Below, piece after piece: positions 48,151 to 56,182 of a stretch of DNA of 64,000 bases. Under the pieces are notes generated by a model. That model made no database searches. It was given only the letters and a program-made list of their open reading frames with translations, and was not told where the DNA came from. Source of the DNA: Phycicoccus sp. Soil802 (lineage in GTDB: Bacteria > Actinomycetota > Actinomycetes > Actinomycetales > Dermatophilaceae); assembly GCF_001429605.1 (NCBI RefSeq), contig NZ_LMSS01000001.1, positions 187,415-251,414 of the forward strand, given 5' to 3'. How positions within the stretch are numbered: position 1 is the stretch's first letter; each line of letters opens with the position of its first letter. The translations under genes were made by a program, and so were the position numbers.

Positions 48151-49092
48151 GTGTTCTACTGGGTGCTCAAGACGGTCGTTCTTGGCCCGATCCTCAAGTT
48201 GCTCTTTCGCCCGTGGGTCGAGGGCGAGGAGAACATTCCCGACGACGGCGCCGCCATCTTCGCGAGCAACCACCTGTCCTTCTCCGACTCGATCTTCCTG
48301 CCGCTGGTGGTCCCTCGTCGCATGACGTTCCTGGCGAAGTCCGACTACTTCACGGGTCGGGGCCTCAAGGGTCGCGCGACGGCAGCGTTCTTCCGCGGCG
48401 TGGGCCAGCTGCCCGTCGACCGCTCCGGCGGTCGGGCCGGCGAGGCGGCCCTGCGCTCGGGGCTGAAGGTGCTGCGTCGCGGCGAGCTGCTCGGCATCTA
48501 CCCCGAGGGCACCCGCAGCCCCGACGGCCGGCTCTACCGTGGCCGCACCGGTGTCGCGCGGATGGCCCTCGAGGGCAAGGTCAAGGTGCTCCCGGTCGCG
48601 ATGATCGGCACCGACAAGGCCCAGCCCACCGGCACCAAGATCCCCAAGCTGATCCGGATCGGCGTCAAGATCGGCAAGCCGCTCGACTTCTCCCGCTACG
48701 AGGGCATGGAGGACGACCGGTTCGTCCTGCGGTCGATCACCGACGAGATCATGTACGAGCTGATGCTCCTGTCCGACCAGGAGTACGTCGACATGTACGC
48801 CACGTCGATGAAGGACCGCATCCTCGCCGCCGCGAAGACCAAGGCCCGCGAGCTCCAGGAGGCTGCCCTCCCGGGCACCGCCGCCAAGGAGCTCGAGGAG
48901 GCGCTCGACGCCCAGGACGACGAGTCGTCGCGCAAGGTCCGCCCCAGCGTCGACGACGCCGTCGGTGACATCGACGAGCTGACCGCCCGCGACGACGTGC
49001 GGACCGAGGCCGGGGCCGACCCGCTCCCCGCCGAGGGGGCGGGCGACGCGGCCTCCGACGAGGTGCCCCCGGGCGCCCGCGCGGCGAGCTGA
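48151..49092 (+). CDS. 1-acyl-sn-glycerol-3-phosphate acyltransferase (PlsC family)
   Basis: The 313-residue acyltransferase has the catalytic NHLSFSD motif (HxxxxD) near residue 40, FRGVGQLPVDRSGG, and the substrate-binding YPEGTRSPDGRLYRG. VLPVAMIGTDKAQPTGTKIP follows. An N-terminal hydrophobic segment (VFYWVLKTVVLGPILKLLFR) associates it with the membrane. A C-terminal acidic, Ala/Glu/Asp-rich tail of about 80 residues is unusual. It would make phosphatidic acid and corresponds to Rv2182c. The GTG at 48151 is preferred to 48145 because of ribosome-site spacing. MacS-like kinase and regulator genes follow on the same strand. Confidence 0.9.
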   Translation: MFYWVLKTVVLGPILKLLFRPWVEGEENIPDDGAAIFASNHLSFSDSIFLPLVVPRRMTFLAKSDYFTGRGLKGRATAAFFRGVGQLPVDRSGGRAGEAALRSGLKVLRRGELLGIYPEGTRSPDGRLYRGRTGVARMALEGKVKVLPVAMIGTDKAQPTGTKIPKLIRIGVKIGKPLDFSRYEGMEDDRFVLRSITDEIMYELMLLSDQEYVDMYATSMKDRILAAAKTKARELQEAALPGTAAKELEEALDAQDDESSRKVRPSVDDAVGDIDELTARDDVRTEAGADPLPAEGAGDAASDEVPPGARAAS

Positions 49093-49105
49093 GGACACCA
49101 TCGCC

Positions 49106-50290
49106 GTGGCGCGGCACCTGAGCCTGTCCGCGCGCCAGGACGTCGCCGCGCCGGGGTCGCAACCCGAGGTGGTGTCGGCGTTCTGGAAGGGCATCGACGT
49201 CTTCCGGCCCCTCGCGCTGGCCTATGCCGCGTACTCGCTCTGGGACCGCCCGCACGACCTGGTCCGGCCGACCCTCGCCTGGTTGGTGCTGGCGGTGCTC
49301 GGCGTCTGGACCGTCTTCCTCGTGTTCTACCGCCGTCGCAGGCTGTGGCTGGTGGTCGTCGAGCTGCTCCTGGCCGCCGGGGCGATCCTCGCGACCAGGC
49401 TGGTCGACACGGCCGAGGCGATCGAGGCCGGGAGCCGCACGCTGCCCACGTTCTGGCCCGCGGCGGGGGTGGTCTCGGCGGCCGTGCTGCGCGGTCGCAA
49501 CGGCGGTCTCGCGGCGGCCGTCTTCATCGGGGTCGTCGACGTGGTCGAGGTCGGCCGGGCAACGCCCAACACCATCAACAACATCGTCCTGCTCCTGCTG
49601 ATCGGGACGCTCATCGGCTATGCCTGCGACCTGGCCCGCGAGGGCCACGCCAAGCTGCGCGAGGCGCTCGCCCTCGAGGCCAGCGTGCGCGAGCGCGAGC
49701 GGTTGGCCCGCACCGTGCACGACGGCGTCCTGCAGACCCTCGCCTTCATCAACCGGCGTGGCACCCAGCTCGGCGGGGAGTCGGCGCAGCTCGGCGCCAT
49801 GGCAGCCGACCAGGAACGCCTGCTGCGCGCCCTCGTCAGCGGCACGTCGCCGGCCGACACCGAGGCGACCGTCTCGGGGGATGTCGACCTGCGCCAGCTG
49901 CTCGGGCGCTACGCCGGCGGCCGGGTGCACCTCGTCGCGCCCGCCGACCCCGTGCTCGTGCCTCCGCGCGTGGCGGGTGAGCTGGTCGCGGCCGTCGGTG
50001 CGGCCCTCGACAACGTGCGCGTGCACGCGGGCGAGGAGGCCCAGGCCTGGGTGCTCGTGGAGGACGACGGCGACGAGGTCGGCCTGACCGTGCGCGACAA
50101 CGGCGTGGGTATGCCGGCGGGTCGCCTCGACGAGGCGGCCGCGGCCGGGAGGATGGGTGCGTCGTCGAGCATCCGGGGTCGGCTCACCGACCTGGGTGGG
50201 ACGGCCGAGTACGCGGGACGCGAAGGAGCTGGGGTGACCGTGCGGATGCGGGCGCCGAAGGACGGCGGACGAGACGGAGGAGCGCGATGA
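49106..50290 (+). CDS. MacS-family sensor histidine kinase
   Basis: The 394-residue kinase has an N-terminal block of about five to six helices (RPLALAYAAYSLW onward to TINNIVLLLLIGTLIGYACD). The HisKA_3 region RERERLARTVHDGVLQTLAF has the phospho-acceptor His in VHDGVLQ. An HATPase domain follows with ALDNVRVHAGEEAQAWVLVE (N box, Asn present), VRDNGVGMPAGRLDEAA (G1) and a C-terminal GVTVRMRAPKD. The family is known from Actinomycetota and is named for a Micrococcales-type kinase; the signal is unknown. The stop overlaps the regulator ATG (ATGA), forming a two-component pair downstream of plsC. Confidence 0.88.
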   Translation: MARHLSLSARQDVAAPGSQPEVVSAFWKGIDVFRPLALAYAAYSLWDRPHDLVRPTLAWLVLAVLGVWTVFLVFYRRRRLWLVVVELLLAAGAILATRLVDTAEAIEAGSRTLPTFWPAAGVVSAAVLRGRNGGLAAAVFIGVVDVVEVGRATPNTINNIVLLLLIGTLIGYACDLAREGHAKLREALALEASVRERERLARTVHDGVLQTLAFINRRGTQLGGESAQLGAMAADQERLLRALVSGTSPADTEATVSGDVDLRQLLGRYAGGRVHLVAPADPVLVPPRVAGELVAAVGAALDNVRVHAGEEAQAWVLVEDDGDEVGLTVRDNGVGMPAGRLDEAAAAGRMGASSSIRGRLTDLGGTAEYAGREGAGVTVRMRAPKDGGRDGGAR

Positions 50291-50988
50291 GCGAGCAGGA
50301 GCGGCCCAGCGGCGACGCGGGGACGGAGCCCCCGCGGCAGCCGAGCGTGGTGGTCGCCGACGACCACCCGTTGTGGCGCGACGCCGTGGCCCGCGACCTG
50401 GCCGAGGCAGGCATGGCGGTGCTGGCCACGGCCGACGACGGACCGTCTGCGGTCAACCGCACCAAGGCCACCCGGCCGGACGTGCTCGTCCTCGACCTCA
50501 ACCTGCCCGGGATGCGCGGCCACGAGGTGTGCGCTGCCCTGGGTTCACTGGAGACCCGGGTGCTCGTGCTGTCGGCCTCCGGCGAGCAGCAGGACGTCCT
50601 CGAGGCGGTCAAGGCCGGTGCGACCGGCTACCTGGTGAAGTCCGCGTCCCGGGAGCAGATCGTCGAGGCGGTCCGGGCGACGGCGCGTGGTGAGGCCGTC
50701 TTCACGCCGGGTCTGGCCGGGCTGGTGCTGGGGGAGTTCCGCAAGCTGTCGACGCAGCCGCAGACCGACCCGTCGCGGCCGATCCCCGAGCTGACCGAGC
50801 GGGAGACCGAGGTGCTCAAGCTGGTCGCGACCGGCATGTCCTACAAGGAGATCGCGTCCGACCTGTTCATCTCGCACCGCACCGTGCAGAACCACGTGCA
50901 GAACACGCTGGGCAAGCTGCAGCTGCACAACCGGATCGAGCTGGTGCGGTTTGCGATCGCGAAGGGTCTCGACACCCCGGAAGCCTGA
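50287..50988 (+). CDS. NarL/FixJ-type response regulator
   Basis: The 233-residue regulator has a receiver domain (PSVVVADDHPLWRDAVARDL) with phospho-acceptor Asp in DVLVLDLNLPGMRG, Ser/Thr switch in VLVLSASGEQQDVL and Lys in YLVKSASREQ. A C-terminal LuxR-type HTH (ELTERETEVLKLVATGMSYK then HRTVQNHVQNTLGKLQLHN) binds DNA. It is the partner of the MacS-like kinase, with which it overlaps by 4 nt. The target genes are unknown; adjacent plsC is an obvious candidate only by position. Confidence 0.95.
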   Translation: MSEQERPSGDAGTEPPRQPSVVVADDHPLWRDAVARDLAEAGMAVLATADDGPSAVNRTKATRPDVLVLDLNLPGMRGHEVCAALGSLETRVLVLSASGEQQDVLEAVKAGATGYLVKSASREQIVEAVRATARGEAVFTPGLAGLVLGEFRKLSTQPQTDPSRPIPELTERETEVLKLVATGMSYKEIASDLFISHRTVQNHVQNTLGKLQLHNRIELVRFAIAKGLDTPEA

Positions 50989-51055
50989 GCGGGCCCGGCG
51001 ACGGGGCCCGGCGGACGCCGGTGCCGAGCCGCTGCGGACCGGGTGCGGAGCCCGG

Positions 51056-51634
51056 TCAGTCGGAGTCGGCGGCGTCGCTGGAGTCACTGGCCCGCCGGTA
51101 GCGCTCGTAGACGACGCCGCCACCGAAGGTCCGGGTCTCGGTGAGCGCGAACCTGACGCGGTCGCTGACCGGCGGCAGGTGGGGGGTGCCGCCGCCGACG
51201 ACGAGCGGGTAGCGGAACACCCGCAGCTCGTCGACGAGCCCGAGCTCGAACGCCTGGCCCGCCAGGTCCGCCCCGCCGATGGAGACGTCGCGGTCGGTCT
51301 CGTCGGCGGCGCGGGCCACCTCCTCGGCCACCGTGCCCCGGGCGATGCGTGCGTTGCCCTGCACGGTCTGGAGGGTGCGGCTGAAGACCACCTTCGGCAA
51401 CGCGCACCAGACGTCCGCGAACGCCGCACGGTCCTCGGTGGCACGCAAGGACTGGTCGGTCTCCCAGACGAGCATCTCCTCGTACAGTCGGCGGCCGCAG
51501 AGGTAGGCGCCGAGCGAGCCGACCTCGGCGAGGTGGGCCCGGAACTGTTCGTCGTCGGGGCCGCCCCAGTCGAACCGGCCCTCCCGGTCCTTGATGAAGC
51601 CATCGACCGTGACGCCTATCGAGTACATCAGCAT
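51056..51634 (-). CDS. Dihydrofolate reductase-family (RibD C-terminal-like) protein
   Basis: The 192-residue protein begins MLMYSIGVTVDGFIKDREGR, with the DHFR-like SxxVDGF motif. It has YLCGRRLYEEMLVWETDQSL, LPKVVFSRTLQTVQGNARIA and SIGGADLAGQAFELGLVDEL with the NADPH-binding Gly-Gly. These match the RibD C-terminal / DHFR-like oxidoreductases common in actinobacteria, whose substrates are usually unknown. It is monocistronic, with its stop 67 bp from the regulator stop and its start 18 bp from the kinase stop on the same strand. Confidence 0.9.
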   Translation of the reverse strand: MLMYSIGVTVDGFIKDREGRFDWGGPDDEQFRAHLAEVGSLGAYLCGRRLYEEMLVWETDQSLRATEDRAAFADVWCALPKVVFSRTLQTVQGNARIARGTVAEEVARAADETDRDVSIGGADLAGQAFELGLVDELRVFRYPLVVGGGTPHLPPVSDRVRFALTETRTFGGGVVYERYRRASDSSDAADSD

Positions 51635-51651
51635 GGCTACCGGCTCCTTGC

Positions 51652-52722
51652 TCAGGTGGGCAGCTCCACGGTAGTGCGCAGCCCGCCGTCGGGTCGCGGG
51701 GTCAGCGTGAGGATCCCGTCGTGCGCTCGCACGATGCTGTCGACGATGGCCAGGCCCAGGCCGACGCCCGCGTGGTCGCTGCGCGCCCGCCCGACGCCGC
51801 GCTGGAAGGGCTCGACGAGGGTGGCGACCAGCGCCGGGGTCAGGTGGGCGCCGGTGTTCTCGACCGTCAGCAGGGCGCCGTCGGGTCGGCCGACGGTGGT
51901 GACCCAGACGTGGCCGTCGCGGGTCAGGTTGTGCACGATCGCGTTGTGCACGAGGTTGGTCGTCACCTGTTGCAGGAGCGTGGGCGACCCGGTGGCCGGG
52001 GCGGCAGCCCCCGACGTCTCGATCGTCACCCCGCGCTGCTCCGCAGTGGGCAGGAGCGTCTCGGCGGCCTCCTCCGCGAGGAGCGACAGGTCGACGTCCT
52101 CCCGCGTGAAGGACCGCTGGTCGGCGCGGCTGAGGACGAGCAGCGCCTCGGTGAGGTCGATCGCGCGAGCGTTCACGGACTGCAGCCGGTTCACCAGCTC
52201 GCGGTGGTCGACGCCGGGATCCTGGCGCGCCACGTCGAGGAGGGTCTGGGTGACCGCGAGCGGCGTGCGCAGCTCGTGCGAGGCGTTCGCCGCGAACCTC
52301 TGCTGTTCAGCGACCCGGGCCTCGACCTTGGCCAGCATGGCGTCGAAGGCGTCGGCCAGCTCGCGGAACTCGTCGCGGCGCCCCTCGAGCCGGATCCGGT
52401 GGGACACCGAGCCCGTGCCGGCCAGCCGGGCCGCGTCGGCGATCCGGGTCAGCGGTGCGAGCATCTGCCCCGCGAGGAACCACCCGCCGACCAGGCCGAA
52501 CACGAGCAGGAACGCCATCGCCTGGCCGGCTCTGGGGGCGAAGGCGTCGAGGAGGTCGCGGCGGCTCGGGCTGAAGGCCGGGCCGAAGTTCGACTCGGTG
52601 GGCACGTAACGCAGGAGGAACACCCACACCGTGGCCATCAGCAGGCCGCCGGCGACGATGAGGAAGGCGGCATAGCTGAGGGTCAGCTTCAGGCGGACGC
52701 TCAGGCCGGGCGCCCTATCCAC
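51652..52722 (-). CDS. VanS-like sensor histidine kinase
   Basis: The 356-residue kinase has two helices (LKLTLSYAAFLIVAGGLLMA and GQAMAFLLVFGLVGGWFLAG) around a short outer loop of about 35 residues, and a HAMP domain (MLAPLTRIADAARLAGTGSV). The H box FAANASHELRTPLAVTQTLL carries the phospho-His. An HATPase has TNLVHNAIVHN and GVGLGLAIVDSIVRAHDGIL. The short sensor loop and small size are like VanS kinases. GTG at 52722 has GGAG 6 nt upstream and overlaps the regulator stop by 8 nt; an upstream GTG at 52737 is an alternative. Divergent VanY- and VanZ-like genes suggest a cell-wall signal. Confidence 0.85.
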   Translation of the reverse strand: MDRAPGLSVRLKLTLSYAAFLIVAGGLLMATVWVFLLRYVPTESNFGPAFSPSRRDLLDAFAPRAGQAMAFLLVFGLVGGWFLAGQMLAPLTRIADAARLAGTGSVSHRIRLEGRRDEFRELADAFDAMLAKVEARVAEQQRFAANASHELRTPLAVTQTLLDVARQDPGVDHRELVNRLQSVNARAIDLTEALLVLSRADQRSFTREDVDLSLLAEEAAETLLPTAEQRGVTIETSGAAAPATGSPTLLQQVTTNLVHNAIVHNLTRDGHVWVTTVGRPDGALLTVENTGAHLTPALVATLVEPFQRGVGRARSDHAGVGLGLAIVDSIVRAHDGILTLTPRPDGGLRTTVELPT

Positions 52723-53422
52723 GGCCGGCTCCGGCACCGGCGACCGTGGGTTCCTCGTCGGGTCCCGCGTCGATGCGGTAGCCGACGCCGGGCACGGTGA
52801 CGATGACCCACGGCTCACCGAGCCGCTTGCGCAGCGCGGAGACGGTGATGCGCACCGCGTTGGTGAACGGGTCGGCGTTCTCGTCCCACGCGCGCTCGAG
52901 CAGCTCCTCGGCGCTGACGACCCCGCCCTGTGCCGCGACCAGCACCTCGAGGACGGCGAACTGCTTGCGGGTGAGGGCGACGTAGCGACCGTCCCGGTGC
53001 ACCTCACGGCGGAACGGGTCGAGCCGCACCCCAGCCGCTTCCAGCACGGGTGGCCGGTTCAGCCCGCGCCGCCGGTCCAGCGCCCTCAGCCTGAGCACGA
53101 GCTCGCGCAGCTCGAACGGCTTGGTGAGGTAGTCGTCGGCGCCGAGCCCGAACCCCGAGGCCAGGTCGTCTAGCCGGTCCGCGGCGGTGAGCATGAGGAT
53201 CGGTGTGCCGGTGCCGGAGGCCACGATGTGCCTCGCCACCTCGTCGCCGGACGGGCCGGGGATGTCGCGGTCGAGGACCGCGATGTCGTAGGTGTTGGTG
53301 TCCAGGAGCTCCAGCGCGGTGTGCCCGTTGCCGGCGAGGTCGGCGGCGATGGCTTCCAGTCGGAGGCCGTCGCGGATCGCCTCAGCCATGAACGGCTCGT
53401 CCTCGACCACCAGCACCCGCAT
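52715..53422 (-). CDS. OmpR/VanR-like response regulator
   Basis: The 235-residue regulator begins MRVLVVEDEPFMAEAIRDGL with the acidic pocket, phospho-Asp in DIAVLDRDIPGPSGDE, Thr in ILMLTAADRLDDL and Lys in DYLTKPFELREL. The winged-helix output domain ends in NAVRITVSALRKRLGEPWVI and VPGVGYRIDA. A long upstream in-frame extension to 53644 is non-homologous. ATG at 53422 follows TAGCAT by 7 nt. It forms a translationally coupled pair with the kinase and is divergent from the VanY-like gene, separated by 88 bp that must contain its likely operator. Confidence 0.93.
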   Translation of the reverse strand: MRVLVVEDEPFMAEAIRDGLRLEAIAADLAGNGHTALELLDTNTYDIAVLDRDIPGPSGDEVARHIVASGTGTPILMLTAADRLDDLASGFGLGADDYLTKPFELRELVLRLRALDRRRGLNRPPVLEAAGVRLDPFRREVHRDGRYVALTRKQFAVLEVLVAAQGGVVSAEELLERAWDENADPFTNAVRITVSALRKRLGEPWVIVTVPGVGYRIDAGPDEEPTVAGAGAGRG

Positions 53423-53429
53423 ACCCGGG

Positions 53430-53435
53430 ATGCTA
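53430..53435 (-). promoter_or_regulatory. -10 element TAGCAT for the VanR-like regulator
   Basis: On the minus strand TAGCAT ends 7 nt before the ATG at 53422. The 88-bp divergent region 53423-53510 also contains AT-richer GGCATATCGCC and GTATGCAAAACC words that could be operator half sites. Confidence 0.5.
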
Positions 53436-53510
53436 ACGACCGCCGGCATATCGCCGACGTATGCAAAACCGGATACGCCCCGGCAACAGCGCGCTGGCTT
53501 GGGTAGCACC

Positions 53511-54212
53511 ATGATCCCCAACCAGCCGACACCCACCACAGCGCGACCCCCGAAGTCGCGCGTGCTCCTCGTCGTCCTCCTCGCCGCGGTCGCCGCCGGA
53601 GTCGTGGCCCTCTCGCCGGTCGAGCTGCGCCACGAGGTCCACACCGTGCCCCGCCCCGGGGTTGCGTCGCAGACCTCGCTGACGCCGCCTCGCGCCGCGA
53701 TGGTCCCGGCCGCTGACGACGGTCAGGCGGGTCGGGACCCGCGGAGCGTGCCGACCTCGGTGCCCGGCGAGGGCTCCGTGGGCCCGGGCGGCGCGGTCTT
53801 CGACGACAGCAGTGCGACGGTGGCCAACCTCGACCCCGCGCTGCTGGACGCCCTCCGGACCGCCGCGACGGCGGCCCTCGACGACGGCGTCGAGCTGCAC
53901 GTCAACAGCGGCTGGCGCTCGGCGGCCGAGCAGGAGCGGCTGCTCGAGCAGGCGGTGGCGGAGTACGGGTCGGTGAAGGAGGCCAGACGCTGGGTGGCCA
54001 CCCCGAAGACGTCGGCGCACGTGTCCGGCGATGCCGTCGACCTCGGCCCGTCGGAGGCTGCGCGCTGGCTCGCGCGGCACGGCGCGGCCTACGGGCTGTG
54101 CCAGATCTACCGGAACGAGCCCTGGCACTTCGAGCTGCGACAGGGTGCCGCGCTCGACGGCTGTCCATCGATGTATGCCGACCCCACCCAGGACCCACGG
54201 ATGACGCGATGA
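53511..54212 (+). CDS. VanY-like D-Ala-D-Ala carboxypeptidase
   Basis: The 233-residue protein has a Sec-type signal anchor (SRVLLVVLLAAVAAGVVALS) and a spacer. A M15-family zinc peptidase domain follows: ELHVNSGWRSAAEQERLLEQ, TSAHVSGDAVDLGPSEAARW (zinc His and Asp) and RNEPWHFELRQG (catalytic Glu not adjacent, zinc His). It removes the terminal D-Ala from peptidoglycan precursors outside the membrane. The ATG overlaps nothing upstream and is 88 bp from the regulator. Its stop overlaps the VanZ-like ATG, so both are produced together. The VanY domain is close to the minimal length. Confidence 0.9.
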   Translation: MIPNQPTPTTARPPKSRVLLVVLLAAVAAGVVALSPVELRHEVHTVPRPGVASQTSLTPPRAAMVPAADDGQAGRDPRSVPTSVPGEGSVGPGGAVFDDSSATVANLDPALLDALRTAATAALDDGVELHVNSGWRSAAEQERLLEQAVAEYGSVKEARRWVATPKTSAHVSGDAVDLGPSEAARWLARHGAAYGLCQIYRNEPWHFELRQGAALDGCPSMYADPTQDPRMTR

Positions 54213-54772
54213 GCACGGCGCGGTGGCACGACGTCCTGGGCTCCTACACCGGTGTCGTCGTCCTCACGGTGGCCGCCCTCCCGCTGGTGCTGCAGACGGT
54301 CTGGTCGTTGGTCCGCAGGCGGACCGTTCGCGGCAGCAGGTCGGTGGACGCCTGGCGGACCTCGGTCGCCGACGTCGGCATCGTCTACGGGACCGTGCCC
54401 TGGGTCTGGCTGACCATGCTCCCGGGCAGCCGGGCGGGTGAGGTCACTGGGGCGGTGAGCCTCGTGCCGCTGCGGGACCTCGAGACCATGTCGACGGTGC
54501 AGGTCGTCGGCAACCTGCTCATCTTCGCGGCGCTGGGGTTCCTCACCCCGTTGCGGTTCCCGGCCCTGGCCTCGGTGCCGCGGGTCACCGCACTGGCAGC
54601 CGGCTGTTCGGCCCTGATCGAGACGGCGCAGTACGTCCTGCGCCTGGACCGGGTGTCGTCGGTCGACGACGTCCTCCTCAACGCGGCGGGGGCCGGCCTG
54701 GCCGCCGTCGTCTCGCTGGCGTCGCGCAGGTCGTACCGGTTCGCCGTCCAGCTCCGTCAGCGCCACCCGTGA
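54209..54772 (+). CDS. VanZ-family membrane protein
   Basis: The 187-residue protein has about four helices and the VanZ pattern: SLVPLRDLETMSTVQVVGNL then LIFAALGFLTPLRFPALASV. The signature GCSALIETAQYVLRLDRVSS then VDDVLLNAAGAGLAAVVSLA carries conserved Glu, Gln and Asp residues. VanZ of enterococci gives low-level teicoplanin resistance, mechanism unclear. ATG overlaps the VanY-like stop (ATGA). With divergent VanR- and VanS-like genes it forms a compact RS/YZ module. Confidence 0.88.
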   Translation: MSTARWHDVLGSYTGVVVLTVAALPLVLQTVWSLVRRRTVRGSRSVDAWRTSVADVGIVYGTVPWVWLTMLPGSRAGEVTGAVSLVPLRDLETMSTVQVVGNLLIFAALGFLTPLRFPALASVPRVTALAAGCSALIETAQYVLRLDRVSSVDDVLLNAAGAGLAAVVSLASRRSYRFAVQLRQRHP

Positions 54773-54813
54773 CCGCGATCCGAGCCGCCTGCCCACCCGC
54801 TGGGATGCGCACC

Positions 54814-54819
54814 TATCCT
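54814..54819 (+). promoter_or_regulatory. -10 element TATCCT for aroG
   Basis: TATCCT ends 6 nt before the GTG at 54826, a leaderless spacing. Confidence 0.55.
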
Positions 54820-54825
54820 TGACCG

Positions 54826-56178
54826 GTGAGCACCACGCAGCACCATGACGCCCTGGCCAGCCTCGCGGCCGGCGCAGCCCTCCCGGCCGCCCAGCAGCCG
54901 GAGTGGCCCGACGCCGCCCGCCTCTCCAGCGCCGTCGCCGAGCTCGCGTCCTATCCGCCGCTGGTGTTCGCGGGGGAGTGCGACGTCCTCAAGTCCCGGA
55001 TGGCCGCCGCCGCGCGCGGTGAGGCCTTCGTGCTCCAGGGCGGCGACTGTGCCGAGACCTTCGCCTCGGCGACGGCCGACAACATCCGCGACCGGGTCAA
55101 GACGATCCTCCAGATGGCGGCGGTCCTCACCTACGGTGCGTCCGTCCCGGTGGTCAAGGTCGGCCGGATGGCCGGGCAGTACGCCAAGCCGCGCAGCAGC
55201 GGTGCCGAGACGCGCGAGGGAGTGAGCCTCCCGGCCTACCGCGGCGACATGGTCAACGACTTCGAGTTCACGCTCGAGTCGCGCACGCCCGACCCGCAGC
55301 GGCTGGTCAAGGCGTACCACGCGAGCACGGCCACCCTGAACCTCGTCCGCGCCTTCACGCAGGGTGGTTTCGCCGACCTGCGTCACGTGCACGACTGGAA
55401 CCGCGGCTTCGTCGCCAACGCCGCCAACAGCCGTTACGAGCGGCTGGCCAAGGACATCGACAAGGCGATGAAGTTCATGCAGGCCTGTGGCGCCGACTTC
55501 GACGCCATGCGCACGACGGAGTTCTTCTCGTCCCACGAGGCCCTCCTCCTCGACTACGAGCGGCCGCTGACGCGGGTCGACAGCCGCACCGGTGAGCTCT
55601 ACGACACCAGTGGACACTTCATCTGGGTGGGGGAGCGCACCCGCGACATCGACGGGGCGCACATCGACTTCGTGTCGAAGGTGCTCAACCCGATCGGCGT
55701 CAAGCTGTCGGCCAAGGCAGAGGTCGACGACGTGTTGCGCCTGATCGACAAGGTCGACCCCGACCGCGAGCCCGGCCGGCTGACCTTCATCACCCGCATG
55801 GGTGCCAAGACGGTGCGTGACGCCCTGCCCACCCTGGTCGACAAGATCACCGGCAGCGGCGCCCAGGTCACCTGGATCTGTGACCCGATGCACGGCAACA
55901 CGTTCGAGTCCGCCAGCGGCTACAAGACGCGCGACTTCGACGACGTCGTGGAGGAGGTGCGCGGGTTCTTCGAGGTGCACCAGGGGCTCGGCACGGTGCC
56001 CGGCGGCATCCACGTCGAGCTCACCGGCAACGACGTCACCGAGTGCCTCGGTGGCGCGGAGAAGATCCTCGACGCCGACCTCAACAAGCGCTACGAGACG
56101 GTCTGCGACCCGCGGTTGAACCACCAGCAGAGCCTCGAGCTCGCGTTCCTCGTCGCCGAGATGCTGGCCAAGGACTGA
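54826..56178 (+). CDS. aroG: Class II DAHP synthase
   Basis: The 450-residue enzyme condenses phosphoenolpyruvate and erythrose 4-phosphate, the first step of the shikimate pathway. Class II features are YPPLVFAGECDVLKSRMAAA, AFVLQGGDCAETFASATADN, VPVVKVGRMAGQYAKPRSSG and a TWICDPMHGNTFESASGYKT metal-site block. A final HVELTGNDVTECLGGAEKIL follows. It matches M. tuberculosis AroG (Rv2178c) in type and position. Aromatic amino acid feedback is likely but not visible. The threonine aldolase gene follows 4 nt after the stop. Confidence 0.97.
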   Translation: MSTTQHHDALASLAAGAALPAAQQPEWPDAARLSSAVAELASYPPLVFAGECDVLKSRMAAAARGEAFVLQGGDCAETFASATADNIRDRVKTILQMAAVLTYGASVPVVKVGRMAGQYAKPRSSGAETREGVSLPAYRGDMVNDFEFTLESRTPDPQRLVKAYHASTATLNLVRAFTQGGFADLRHVHDWNRGFVANAANSRYERLAKDIDKAMKFMQACGADFDAMRTTEFFSSHEALLLDYERPLTRVDSRTGELYDTSGHFIWVGERTRDIDGAHIDFVSKVLNPIGVKLSAKAEVDDVLRLIDKVDPDREPGRLTFITRMGAKTVRDALPTLVDKITGSGAQVTWICDPMHGNTFESASGYKTRDFDDVVEEVRGFFEVHQGLGTVPGGIHVELTGNDVTECLGGAEKILDADLNKRYETVCDPRLNHQQSLELAFLVAEMLAKD

Positions 56179-56182
56179 CCGG

